DNA from: Annona cherimola
Lineage: Eukaryota; Streptophyta; Magnoliopsida; Magnoliales; Annonaceae
Reading direction: 5' to 3'
Assembly (NCBI GenBank): GCA_030490835.1
Contig: CM059971.1
Span: 26,033,817-26,097,816 of the forward strand
Length of the DNA stretch: 64,000 nt
The position numbers were made by a program, and so were the translations under genes. Positions within the stretch are counted from its first letter, which is position 1, and each line of letters starts with the position of its first letter. Positions 1-9,559 of this stretch are shown in pieces. Below the pieces are notes generated by a model. That model was not told where the DNA came from. It made no database searches and saw nothing but the letters and a program-made list of their open reading frames with translations.

Positions 1-164
1 TTCCACCACTATGTAAATTTATATATTTTATTTTAAAGCTTAAAATGTATTTCATTTTTTATCGTCATATATTAAAACTATTAACATGGAACCTATATCT
101 GAAATAAATGAATGATTGGTGCAACGTGTTTAATTTATTATTTTATCTTTTTAATTTTAAATCT

Positions 165-3100
165 AGTGCAAGAACTATGTGATTAAGAAACCACACTTAT
201 GCTACTTCAGTGGATGGAGGTTCATCGGATTTTATGGCCACCCTGAAACTCATCAAAGACACCTTAGCTGGCATATTCTGAAGTAGCTGAGTTGTGGATG
301 TGATGATCCATGGTTAGTAATGGGGGATTTCAATGAAGTAGTGGGCCCAAGTGAATATATTAGTAGGAGAACCCGCCCTCAGAGCCAAATGGATATGTTT
401 TGTGCAACTATTGATAGCTATAACCTAATGGACATGGGCTATGACGGTACCACCATGACATGGAGAAACAACAGGAGGGGTCAGCTAAGGGTGGAAGTGA
501 GATTAGACAGGGGACTGTGTTCACCTTCATGGTTGAGTCAATTCCCTCATGCAAAGATAATCCATTTAGCAGCTCCTACTTCTGACCATAGCCCCATTCT
601 GATGGTACTTGACTTAAGAGGCGGCAAAAGGAAACCCCCAAAGGAGTTCAGATGTGAACTATTCTGGGCACGAGATAAAGAAACCACAAGAATTGTAAAC
701 TAGGTCTGGGAGTCCAAGCCCCCAATGGAATTGCAACTTGATGGACTGATCCCATGGAAAATGAAGTGGGCTGCTACCGAACTCTCCAAGTGGAATCGAA
801 GTAAGCGGGGAAACCTTCGGAAAGTGATCGCGAAGAAACAAATGGAGCTCAGCTCTCTATCATCCTTACGGCCAACTGATGCGAGGGATGACTCATTGCA
901 GAACCTTAAATTCCAAATCAATTTACTGTTGGAAGATGAAGAGCAACTATGGAGAATGAGGGCAAAGTCACACTGGCTCCATGAAGGGGACAAAAACACC
1001 AAGTTTTTCCATCGCATTGCTTCCAACAGGCGACGAGCAAACTTTATTGAGGCTTTGAAGGATCAGAATGGTATTTGGGTTAGAGACCAGGACCACATTA
1101 TGGAGCTAACTATTAAGCACTTCTCAGATGTTTTTTCTTCGTCTACACCGATGGCAACACAGTGGGTTGAAAATGTTGTTACGAGAAGAATTTCAGATGA
1201 ACAGCGGCATGTCCTGATCAAACCATTGCAGGCCGAGGAAGTAGTCAGAGCGATCAAGAGTATGAGCCCAACTAAAGCTCCTGGACCAGACGGAATGTTA
1301 GCTGGATTTTTCCAAAAGCACTGGGATACTGTGGGAAGAGACATAATCAAGTGGTGCAAGATGTTTTTAGAGGAGAGAAACCCTGTTCAGATGCGCCGGC
1401 TCATTATGAACACAAACTCCACCACACTAATATTGATTCCAAAAAAAAGTGGAGCTCAGGAACTCTCTCAGTTTAGACCTATTAGCCTCTGCAATGTGGT
1501 ATATAAAATATTGGCTAAGGTCTTAGCTAATAGACTCAAGCTGGCCCTCCACGATGTCATCGGCAAGGAACAAAGTGCCTTTGTCCCTGGGTGGCTTATC
1601 GCTGACAATATGTTGGTAGCCTATGAGGCAATCTATTCTCTTCGAAAACGCAAGAGGGGGCGCAAGCAAGAGATGGCGATCAAGCTGGATATGTCGAAGG
1701 CATACGATAGAGTTGAGCAGGGCTTCCTCAAACTGATGATGGAGACTATGAATTTCTGTTCGGTATGGGTTGATTGCATTATGAGCTGTATTTCCACAGT
1801 CACTTACCGAGTAAACGTCAATGGCTTCTATTCCCCTTACTTCACTCCCCATAGGGGACTAAGGCAGGGCGATCCGCTATCTCCTTATCTCTTTCTTCTG
1901 TGTGCTGAGGGGCTATCCGCCCTTATATCTCATGCAGTTGCTTCTGGGGTACTTCATGGCATCAAACTTCAACCGCAAGGACCTATGATTTCCCACCTTC
2001 TATTTGTAGATGGCACTATCATATTTATAAGGGCGAGTGGAAAGGATGTTTCGAATTTGCTGGACATATTAGGCCAATACGCAGGTTCCTCAGGCCAATT
2101 GGTAAATGTGGACAAAACAGCGGTTTTCTTCAGCACCAACACTCAGTACCACACCAGAAGGGAATTGATACAACTCCTAGGATCTGCTAGACTGGATTTT
2201 CACCAATATTTGGGTCTCCCGCCCTGGCTCGGTAGATCCAAATCGGGTTTCTTCAAGGGCCTCAAGGAACGTATTTGGAAGCGCATCCAGGGATGGAAGG
2301 GTAAATTGCTCTCATGGGGAGGTAAAGAGGTATTAATTAAGGTGGTTGCTCAGGCTATCCCGTCATATGCAATTAGTATATTCTCATTACCTAAATCATT
2401 CTGTAATGACATAAATGGGATGTTGAGCAAATTCTGGTGGAGTGAGAAGGATGGTAAAAGGAAGTTGAGCTGGGTGGCCTGGAAGGAGATGTGTAAGCCT
2501 AAGAGGGATGGCGGCCTGGGTTTCAGGGATTTTCGTAAATTCAACCTTGCCCTGCTAGCTAAACAGGTTTGGCGGTTATTATTAAGCGAAGCGTCCTTCT
2601 GTCACAAAATCCTTAAGACCAGATACTTCTCTACCACTGATATTTAGGCCTGCAAGGCGAAGCCATCAAATTCATTCACATGGAGGAGTATCTTAAAGGC
2701 TAGAGATCTGATCCAAGAAGGGTGCAAATGGAGAATCGGTAACGGGCAACGGGTAAGGGTCTTCTCTGACATTTGGCTTGAAACCAAGGTGAGTAAGGCG
2801 GGACCCCTTCCGGCCTCAATCCCGGAGGGCGTGACGGCTAACTACTTCATTGATGGCGAAACTAATACTTGGCATATGGACCGCGTTGTGGCTGCTATGG
2901 GGGAGGCGAGGTGGCAAGAAGTTCATATGATTCCCATCCCTAATGAACCAGTAGAGGACTGTGTGTTCTGGAAGCATGAACCGAACGGCAACTACAATGT
3001 TAAATCGGCATACAGGCTATTGTGCTCGGGTAACGACACCCCAGTCTCCAGAGGATCTTTCAAAGCAGTATGGCGGCTAAATCTCCCATCAAAAGTAATC

Positions 3101-4100
3101 ATTTTCGAATGAAGACTTCTTAAAAATGTCCTTCCTACGATGCAAAATCTAACTCATAGGGGAATTGAGGTGGATCCTTGCTATATGTTATGTAAAAGGG
3201 AAATTGAGGATGATAATCACCTTTTCCTGAGGTGTGCAACGACATTGGGGTTCTACGGAGATGCCGCAAGGATGGCCTACACTGATGCAACAATACCGGA
3301 GATATTTGATTAGCTAGTGAGGGAGAACAGATCTAACGACCTCTCTCTCTTCATTCTTTGCTGTTGGAGTGTTTGGTTTCAGCGAAACAAATTCAAAGTG
3401 GAGGGATCCCAACCAATTTTCACGAATACTTTAGCCTGGTGCACGGAGCTTCTTCACCAACACAGGAAGGCCAAATTGCTCGTTCAGTCCGAGGTGCTGG
3501 GAAGATCACTGGTGCCCCGTTGGGTCAAATTGCCACCGGGTTATGTGAAGATTAATGTTGATGCTCGATGTCTTAGGGATACGGGAGTATTTGGGTGTGC
3601 AGTTGTGATCAGAGATTTGGGGGGCTCTTTTATTGCAGCGAGTGGATGGAAACGAAGAGCGGTTGTGGAACCGTTACTGATGGAAGCTACTGCTTTCCTA
3701 TTGGGGCTTAAATGGGCACTCCAAATCAATATCAGACATGCTCTGTTTGAGACCGACTCTCTCACCCTCTGCAACTATCTGACTAATCCATAACACATTT
3801 CCTCCCCTGTTGGCTTTATTATTGATGAAGCCAGATCGATTATCATTGAAAATGATTTCTATTCGGTTCACCATGTATTACGGCAATGAAACGATGTTGC
3901 TCACTCCTTAGCCGAATTAGCCTCAGTCTCTGTTTTGGATCATCAGCTTTGGTGGGGTAACCCCCCCCCCCAAGCCATTTTTGGAAAAATCAGTACAGAC
4001 AATTTTTTGGCAATGAATTGCTCGGATTACTCCATCCATAACCCCTTTCACATAGAAAGGGGTCAGGGATAGAGTGTATCCCTTTATCAAAAAAAAAAAA
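165..4100 (+). mobile_element. 5'-truncated L1-like LINE retrotransposon
   Basis: Non-LTR retrotransposon of the plant L1 type. It begins inside the endonuclease domain, so the 5' UTR, ORF1 and the endonuclease N-terminus are missing, as is usual after incomplete target-primed reverse transcription. It ends in a short 3' UTR and a 12-A tail (4089-4100) preceded by TTATC, the same ending as the related fragment at 7071-7770. I found no convincing target-site duplication, and the 5' boundary is approximate because the flank is AT-rich and the first codons are weakly conserved. The coding content is described in the ORF2 entry. Confidence 0.9.
212..4072 (+). pseudogene. L1-like LINE ORF2 (endonuclease / reverse transcriptase / zf-RVT / RNase H), decayed
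   Basis: One reading frame (frame 2) runs from the endonuclease C-terminal part (WRFIGFYGHPE, MGDFNEV) through the reverse transcriptase (KAPGPDGM, FRPISLCNVVYKILAKVLA, KLDMSKAYDRVE, GLRQGDPLSPYLF), the zf-RVT region (WRLNLPSK, then a Cys/His cluster near 3180-3240) and a C-terminal RNase H domain (VKINVDA, MEAT, FETDS; 3520-3790), to a TAG at 4070-4072. I see no frameshift, but seven in-frame stops: 284, 701, 2645, 3110, 3314, 3791 and 3887. The one at 3110 lies where relatives read a Trp in FxWRLLKN, and 2645 is also probably a lost Trp. The catalytic FADD motif reads FVDG (Val codon 2006, Gly codon 2012-2014), so the polymerase would be dead even without the stops. The element is not functional. 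Confidence 0.92.
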
Positions 4101-4373
4101 GTTATATATCTTGATTTTGAATTTTTTTTCATTTTTTTATTGTATGTAATATGATTTATGTTGGCCATCTTCGATCAAATTTCCGTCACATACTTCATTT
4201 CTCATCTGAGACGCACTTATTAGAATATCATTAAGCATAATTACATTAGGAGATTCTAAAATATTTAGAAAAAAAACATTCCAGTGGGATTTAGAGTTGG
4301 TTAAACAAAGCAAGTCATCAGTTAAGGCCTTGTGTTATCGGGCCGACTGTTTTCGATGAGCCATATGTATTAA
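4101..4373. other. AT-rich spacer without recognised features
   Basis: Between the LINE poly(A) tail and the next MITE I see no ORF with family similarity and no clear repeat. It may be part of the 5' flank of the CACTA element, whose 5' terminus was not located. Confidence 0.4.
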
Positions 4374-4662
4374 GACATGTTTGTTTTTAACAGAAACTTT
4401 TTAAATTAGAACTTTTCAATTTAAAATTTTTTACTTTTTATAAATATCATATTTTAAAATTATTTTTCATATCTTCTTATACTATTACCTTATTATTAAT
4501 TATTTCAACAAAGCTACTTATACAACTAACTTATCTATTTTAAATGTATTTTCTTTATACCTCATCATTACCTCTATTACAACACGTCATTTTCTATCAA
4601 TTTAACAATTTTTACACTAAAAACTTTTCATCCAAAAATTTTATTACTTTCCAAATACTCCC
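4374..4662 (-). mobile_element. MITE family 1, copy 1 (PIF/Harbinger-like by ends)
   Basis: A 289-bp AT-rich non-autonomous element. It matches, in inverse orientation, the segments at 10791-11049 and 23049-23317. Shared landmarks are terminal TGTTTG / CCAAATACTCCC-type ends, an internal run related to AACTTTTCATCCAAAAATTTT, and a middle containing a CATCATTACCTCTATTA-type stretch. The left end follows TTAA and the right end precedes TTAA. Superfamily assignment rests on the short T/A-rich target-like flanks and is tentative. Confidence 0.65.
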
Positions 4663-5027
4663 TTAATATTTTTTGAGCTTGCCATGGATGTGCTTGTCCC
4701 CTTGAGGAAGGGATTTATTTTACGATTTATTTACTTTTTGTGTTGATGATTTTGGATGTTACATGTTTATAATTGCAATATTTTTTCAAATTAATGTATG
4801 CAAATTAATAATATTTCTCTCTAGGTATTTAGCTAATTTATACAAAAAATGTAAATTGTAAAATCTCAAATATCAATAATTATAAAAATACCTAAGATTT
4901 TAGGTACGAAAATTCATTTTATAACTTATTTTGTCACTGAACAAGTGAATAGATCATAGATTAAGGGTATTTGTGTATTTAGAAGGGTTTGTTTTATACT
5001 TTTTGTTTATTTTTTTAGATTATAGCA
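4663..5027. other. 5' non-coding part of the CACTA element (probable)
   Basis: AT-rich sequence just upstream of the first recognisable transposase codons. I searched it for a CACTA terminus and for the TTTTAGCAACA subterminal repeat found at the other end and saw neither. The stretch TTTTTTAG just before 5020 could be a splice acceptor. Confidence 0.3.
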
Positions 5028-7060
5028 TTGGACAAGAGTTAGATGAAAATTAAAGACAAAAGTATACCCCAAGTACATCAAAGGTGTAGATGCATTTTTT
5101 GATTTTACATATAAGCATTCTAGAGTGAGAAAAAAAAATTAGATGTCCATGTAATAAATGCATGAAATATTAATTTCAAAAGTCAATATGAAGTTAAATA
5201 TGATTTGCACAAAAATGGGATGGATAGAAACCACACTACAGGAGATCGTCATGGAGAAAATTACTTTACCAGAAAGAAAGAAAGAAAGAGTCATCGTGAA
5301 AGAGAAAAGGTAATCTTGAATGGTCATGAACACTGATGATATGTTTGTAATGCTTCATGATGTTTGTGAATGGATGAATACAGATTTATCAAATGATGAA
5401 AATTTAAACAGCAACAAAGATGAGAGAGCTCCAGAACAACCGAATATGGAGGCAAAAAAATTCTATAAGTTGTTGAATGATGCAAAGAAAGAGTTACTTA
5501 TAAGTCTTTTGATTCACTACTTGAAGTTTTGAGGCCTGCATTTTGAGATGGTACTTTAATTCCAATATCTTATTATAAAGTAAGAAAAATCATAAGAGAG
5601 ACTGGCCTTGATTATTTGAAAATAGATTCCTATCAAAATGACTGAATATTACACTGAAAGGAATATAAAGATCTTAAAAAATGTACTATTTGTCGAGAAT
5701 CAAGACGAAATACAGGCAAAGATGGTCACAAAGAAGATAGCTCAAATTTGGGATCTATTCCAATGGAAATCGCATGTGAAGTATTACATCATTTTCCATT
5801 GAAGGTAAGACTTCATGATTATATATGTCATTTAGGACTGTAAAATATATGAGACAAGACAAGAAAAAGAGAGTGGATGATGGAATATTGAGACATCCAG
5901 CAGAATTCACAAGCATGGAAATATTTTGATGACAAATTCATCTCTTTTGCTTCATATCTTCAAGATGTTAGATTGGATTAGCAAGTGATGGATTCCAACC
6001 TTTGAGAGCTTCAGCGCACCACATACGTTTGGCGTATTGTTCTTATAGCATATAATTTACAGCCTTGGATGTGTATGAAGCATCCTTACTTTATGATGAC
6101 ATTATTTATTCCAAATTCTAAAAGTCTTAAAAATGATATCGATGTGTTTTTACAACCTTTGACTGAAGAATTAAAAGAATTATGGGACGTGGGAGTAGAT
6201 ACAAATGATGCATATGCAACACAAAATTTTAAAATGCGTGCTACTGTATTATGGACAATTAAGATTTTTTCAGCATATGTTAATTTGTTAGGATGGATGA
6301 CCAAGGGAAAACTTGCATGTCCTTGTTGTCATAAAGATGCACGTCATCTTACATCGAAAAACGCATTACAAAGAGATGTCATATGGGTCATCGGTGCTTT
6401 TTCCAATGAGACCATCCATGGAGGAAAAATAAAAAGTATTTTTAATGATGCAAAGGAACATAGAAATGTACTACAAACTTTGACAGGTAATGGATTACTT
6501 CAACAATTAAGATCTCTTCACCAGTCACATCTGGAAAAACTATGAAGACAACGCATGAAGAGCTATGTAGCATTTATAATTGGAGAAAAAAAGTATTTTT
6601 TATGTACCGTATTGGCAATTTCGTTTACTATGTCATAATTTAGATGTTATGCATATAGAAAGAAATGTAAGTGATGATATTTTGGGAACTTTAATGAATT
6701 TGCAAGTTAAAACTAAGGATATCATAAAAGGTCATTATGATATAATGGAGATGGGTATAAGAAATGAACTTCATCCATATGAAGATGGCGATAAAAATTT
6801 TATGCCAACGGCTTGTTACACTCTCTTATCCAATTAAAAAGCTGCCTTGTACAAGTTCTTAAATATATGAAATTTCCAAACGGATTCTCTTCTAACATAT
6901 CTCATTATGTTAATATCAAAGAACGCAAAATTTCAAGTATGAAGTATCATGATCATCACAATTTCGTGCAAAGACTTCTTCCATTTGCTTTATATAGATT
7001 GATAAAAAAGGAAGTGTTTCAAATATAGGTTGAATTGAGTATATTCTTCAAAGATTTATG

Positions 7061-7070
7061 TCCGAAGGTA
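7061..7070 (+). repeat. Target-site duplication of the nested LINE, left copy
   Basis: TCCGAAGGTA here is repeated exactly at 7771-7780. Removing 7071-7780 restores a continuous transposase reading (ELSIFFKDLCPKV joined to LKLDDLNQLHK), which independently confirms the insertion. Confidence 0.93.
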
Positions 7071-7770
7071 CTTTTTTTTTTTTGATAACGGGTCTACTCT
7101 ATCTCTACCCTCTTTCGATTTGAAAGGGAGTAGGGATAGATAGATCCAGGCAATTCATTGCCAAAAAATTGTCTATATAAATTTTCCCAATAACAGCTTG
7201 GGGAGGGGTACCCCACCAAGACATATGGTTCAAGGGAGATATCGAGACCAAATCGGCGAGGGAGTGTGCAACGGCATTTCCATGTCGTAATACATGGTGA
7301 ACAGAAAAGGACTCATTCCCCATGAGGATCGATCTGATTTCATCAATTATAAAGCCAACCAGGGAGGAGAGGGGTTCCTCATTGGACAGGTAGTTGCAAA
7401 GCATTAGAGAGTCGGTCTCAAAAAGTGCGAATCTGATGTTAAGCTGAGTAGCCCATTTGATTCCCAGAAAAAAGGCGGTCGCTTCAATAAGTAACGGCTC
7501 CCTTGCACCTGACCGCCTGCATCCCCTTGCTGCAATAAATGACCCCTTGGAATCTCTGATCACGGCCGCACATCCGAATCCGTCCCTATCCCCACAGTTC
7601 CGAGCGTCCGTGTTGATCTTGACAAAACCTTGGGGCGGTTTGAACCATCTGGTTACCATGGTTTTACCAAGCGACCCCATTTGAACCAACAACTTTGCCG
7701 TTCGGTGTTGATTTAGGTACTCCGCGCACCAAGCAAGGGTTTCCGATATTCTCGGTTGAGATCCCTCCTC
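7071..7770 (-). mobile_element. Short 5'-truncated L1-like LINE insertion in the CACTA transposase
   Basis: A 700-bp minus-strand insertion. It ends in a 12-bp poly(A), seen as T's at 7072-7083 on the plus strand, preceded by TTATC as in the LINE at 165-4100. It begins within the linker before the RNase H domain. It is flanked by an exact 10-bp duplication (TCCGAAGGTA). The copy is severely 5' truncated, as is common for L1, and clearly younger than the CACTA element it disrupts. Confidence 0.93.
7105..7769 (-). pseudogene. LINE ORF2 C-terminal fragment (RNase H domain)
   Basis: An open frame without stops encodes the C-terminus of LINE ORF2: a linker (EGSQPRISETLAWCAEYL), then an RVT_3/RNase H domain with VKINTDA, IEATAFFLGIKWA, LFETDS, HHVLRHGNAVAHSLADL and a terminal NFLAMNCLDLS before the stop at 7105-7107. 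It aligns throughout with 3400-4072 of the first LINE, including the shared ending, so both belong to one family. Unlike that copy it has no nonsense codons, which fits a more recent insertion. It has no start codon or promoter of its own and is a truncated piece, not a functional gene. Confidence 0.85.
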
Positions 7771-7780
7771 TCCGAAGGTA
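7771..7780 (+). repeat. Target-site duplication of the nested LINE, right copy
   Basis: Exact second copy of TCCGAAGGTA, at the 5' end of the minus-strand LINE fragment. Confidence 0.93.
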
Positions 7781-8389
7781 TTGAAGTTAGATGATTTGAA
7801 CCAACTTCATAAACAAATTGTGATTACATTATGCAAGCTAGAAATAATTTTTCCACCATTATTATTTGATATTATGGTATATTTACCAATTCATCCAGCG
7901 AGAGAAGCAAGATTGGATGGTCTAGTACAATACCGCTGGATGTATCCAATTGAGAGGTAATATTTTTAAGTTGTGGTGGTTCAAAGTTATAAAATTACAA
8001 ATTTATTGTATATTAATTTTGTTTGTGTATGTATTTTAAAGGTATCTACATACACGTAAGTCATATGTGCATAATGAAGTTCATCCTGAAGGATCTATAG
8101 CTGACAGTTATTTTGCAAATGAGTGTTTGACTTTTTGCACAAGATATCTCCATGATATTGAGACTAAATTCAATCAAGTACCAAGAAATGATGACAAAAA
8201 TAGAACTCGTGTTAAAAGTGAATTATCTATTTTTATTGAAATGGAAAAATAAAAAAAATAGGGTGAATCATATGATCTCAATAAAAGAAGAGTTTAATGA
8301 GACTTGTAGATACATTATAAAAAATTGTGATAAAATATTGCCCTTTATTGAGTAAATTTAAATATTTTAATTTAGTTATTTATGTTTAT

Positions 8390-9080
8390 TATATTTTTCA
8401 ATAAACTAATTATATATATTTTTAGAAAGAGCACAAAAGAGAGTTGCATAAATGAAAATATCATTAAACATAACAAAGCTGAATTCTCAACTTGATTTTA
8501 TCAACTTGTAAGTAATTTATAAAGATTAAAGGATTATTTTTATAAAGTAAATAATTTTCAACTTATATTACAATCATTTTTTATATGGGTTTCCCATTTA
8601 CATTCAGAAGGACAAGTAAGTGATGACATTCTCACCTTAGCCAATGGGCCATTAAGAGTAGTGAAACAATATCTAATATTCAGAGTAAATGACTTTAGAT
8701 TTCAAACTAGATAGGGGAAGTACATTAAAAATTCAAAATTATAGAGTTTTAGTAAAAGGAGATGACAAAGACTCTAACAAAGAGTATTATGTTATCTTAA
8801 TAGATATTTATGAAATAAATTATGTTAGAAAGAGACAAATTTATTTGTTTAAATGCCTATGATGGGATGTTTATTCTCATGGTAAGGGTTATGAAATTGA
8901 TAATCTTGGATACATAAATGTTAATGCCAAAAAAATGTTAAAAACTAATGAAACTTTTATTTTAGCATCTCAAGCAGCGCAAATATTTTATATAGAGAAT
9001 CTTCAAGAGACAAATTGGCTTATAATTGCTAAGATAGAATCGGAAGATTTATATCATTTTCCACCCAAAATGACATTTTT
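8390..9080 (+). pseudogene. CACTA transposase C-terminal region, degenerate
   Basis: Short blocks across all frames match the C-terminal part of plant CACTA transposases: WVSHLHSEG (about 8588), LANGPLRVVKQYLIFRVNDFRFQT (about 8637-8710), a block around KGDDKDSNKEYY (about 8755-8790), and SQAAQIFYIENLQETNWLIIAKIE (about 8970-9030). Stop codons occur every few dozen codons. I read this as the end of the same transposase gene as 5028-8250, separated by an intron or by decay. Confidence 0.7.
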
Positions 9081-9419
9081 TTAGAAGATAAACAAATCAT
9101 TGATGGTGATAATGCATTTCAACAAGGAGAACTAAGCAACAACTTTTACATTGAACTTTTAATGTATGTTGATCAATCCAATATGATGTTAGCTGGGGAG
9201 AATGTAACTGCTATAGAACAAAATAGAAATAAGAAGCCATCTATGATTGATAATATAGATGATCGTATTAATAATCTAGAAAAAATACTAAAAAATAATT
9301 TAGATGAAGATTTATATTCTCTGATTGTTTTGATTCTTGGGTGTTTTGTTGGCTTTGCTACATTATTTTTATTTATTATTTTTCTCTATTTTATTTTTTG
9401 TTTTGATTTATTTAAATAG
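9060..9419 (+). pseudogene. CACTA-internal ORF with hydrophobic C-terminus
   Basis: An 85-codon open stretch from ATG 9162 to TAG 9417-9419, with in-frame sequence upstream from about 9060. The first half is polar (GENVTAIEQNRNKKPS, then an Asn/Asp-rich helix). The last 35 residues are almost entirely hydrophobic (runs of I, L, F, V), resembling one membrane-spanning segment. It lies directly after the transposase C-terminal blocks and may be the tail of that protein or a separate exon. I do not recognise a family. The hydrophobic tail could be an artefact of AT-rich codons (TTT, ATT, TTA). Confidence 0.4.
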
Positions 9420-9559
9420 TTTGAGGGCATTTTTTATATAATGATCTTTTATATTGTCAATATTTTTGTCTCGTTATTATTTTTTGTGAGCATTTTGATT
9501 TAAAATTTTAATTGACTTATGTTTATGGCTTCTAATTTCTAATAATTATACTTTTTAAA

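Larger units (their letters stand above)
5028..9090 (+). pseudogene. CACTA TNPD-like transposase, degenerate and interrupted
   Basis: Blocks typical of plant CACTA transposases appear in order. The N-terminal Transpos_assoc domain starts at 5028-5045, where the expected start MDKSWM reads LDKS-stop-M; KYIKGVDAFFDF and RCPCNKC follow in other frames. Then come MEAKKFYKLLNDAKKEL (5440-5500), the body LQPWMCMKHPYFMMTLFIPN to LACPCCHKDA (6060-6340), HNLDVMHIERN (6638-6668), CVNIKERKIS-like and QRLLPFALYRL (6905-7010), LCKLEIIFPPLLFDIMVYL with YRWMYPIER (7800-7954), and YFANECLTFCTRYLHDIET (8110-8165). A probable intron lies at about 7955-8041 (GTAATA...TTTTAAAG) and restores PIER-YLHT. Many stops and frameshifts are present, and a LINE splits the gene at 7070/7771. 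No active product is expected. Confidence 0.88.

Noticed and set aside
3923..4168. 81-codon minus-strand ORF across the LINE 3' end
   Set aside because: Antisense shadow of the LINE terminal coding region and poly(A) tail.
5231..5245. CACTACAGGAG as a possible CACTA 5' terminus
   Set aside because: It lies downstream of recognisable transposase N-terminal codons (5028-5150) and has no subterminal repeats, so it cannot be the element's end.
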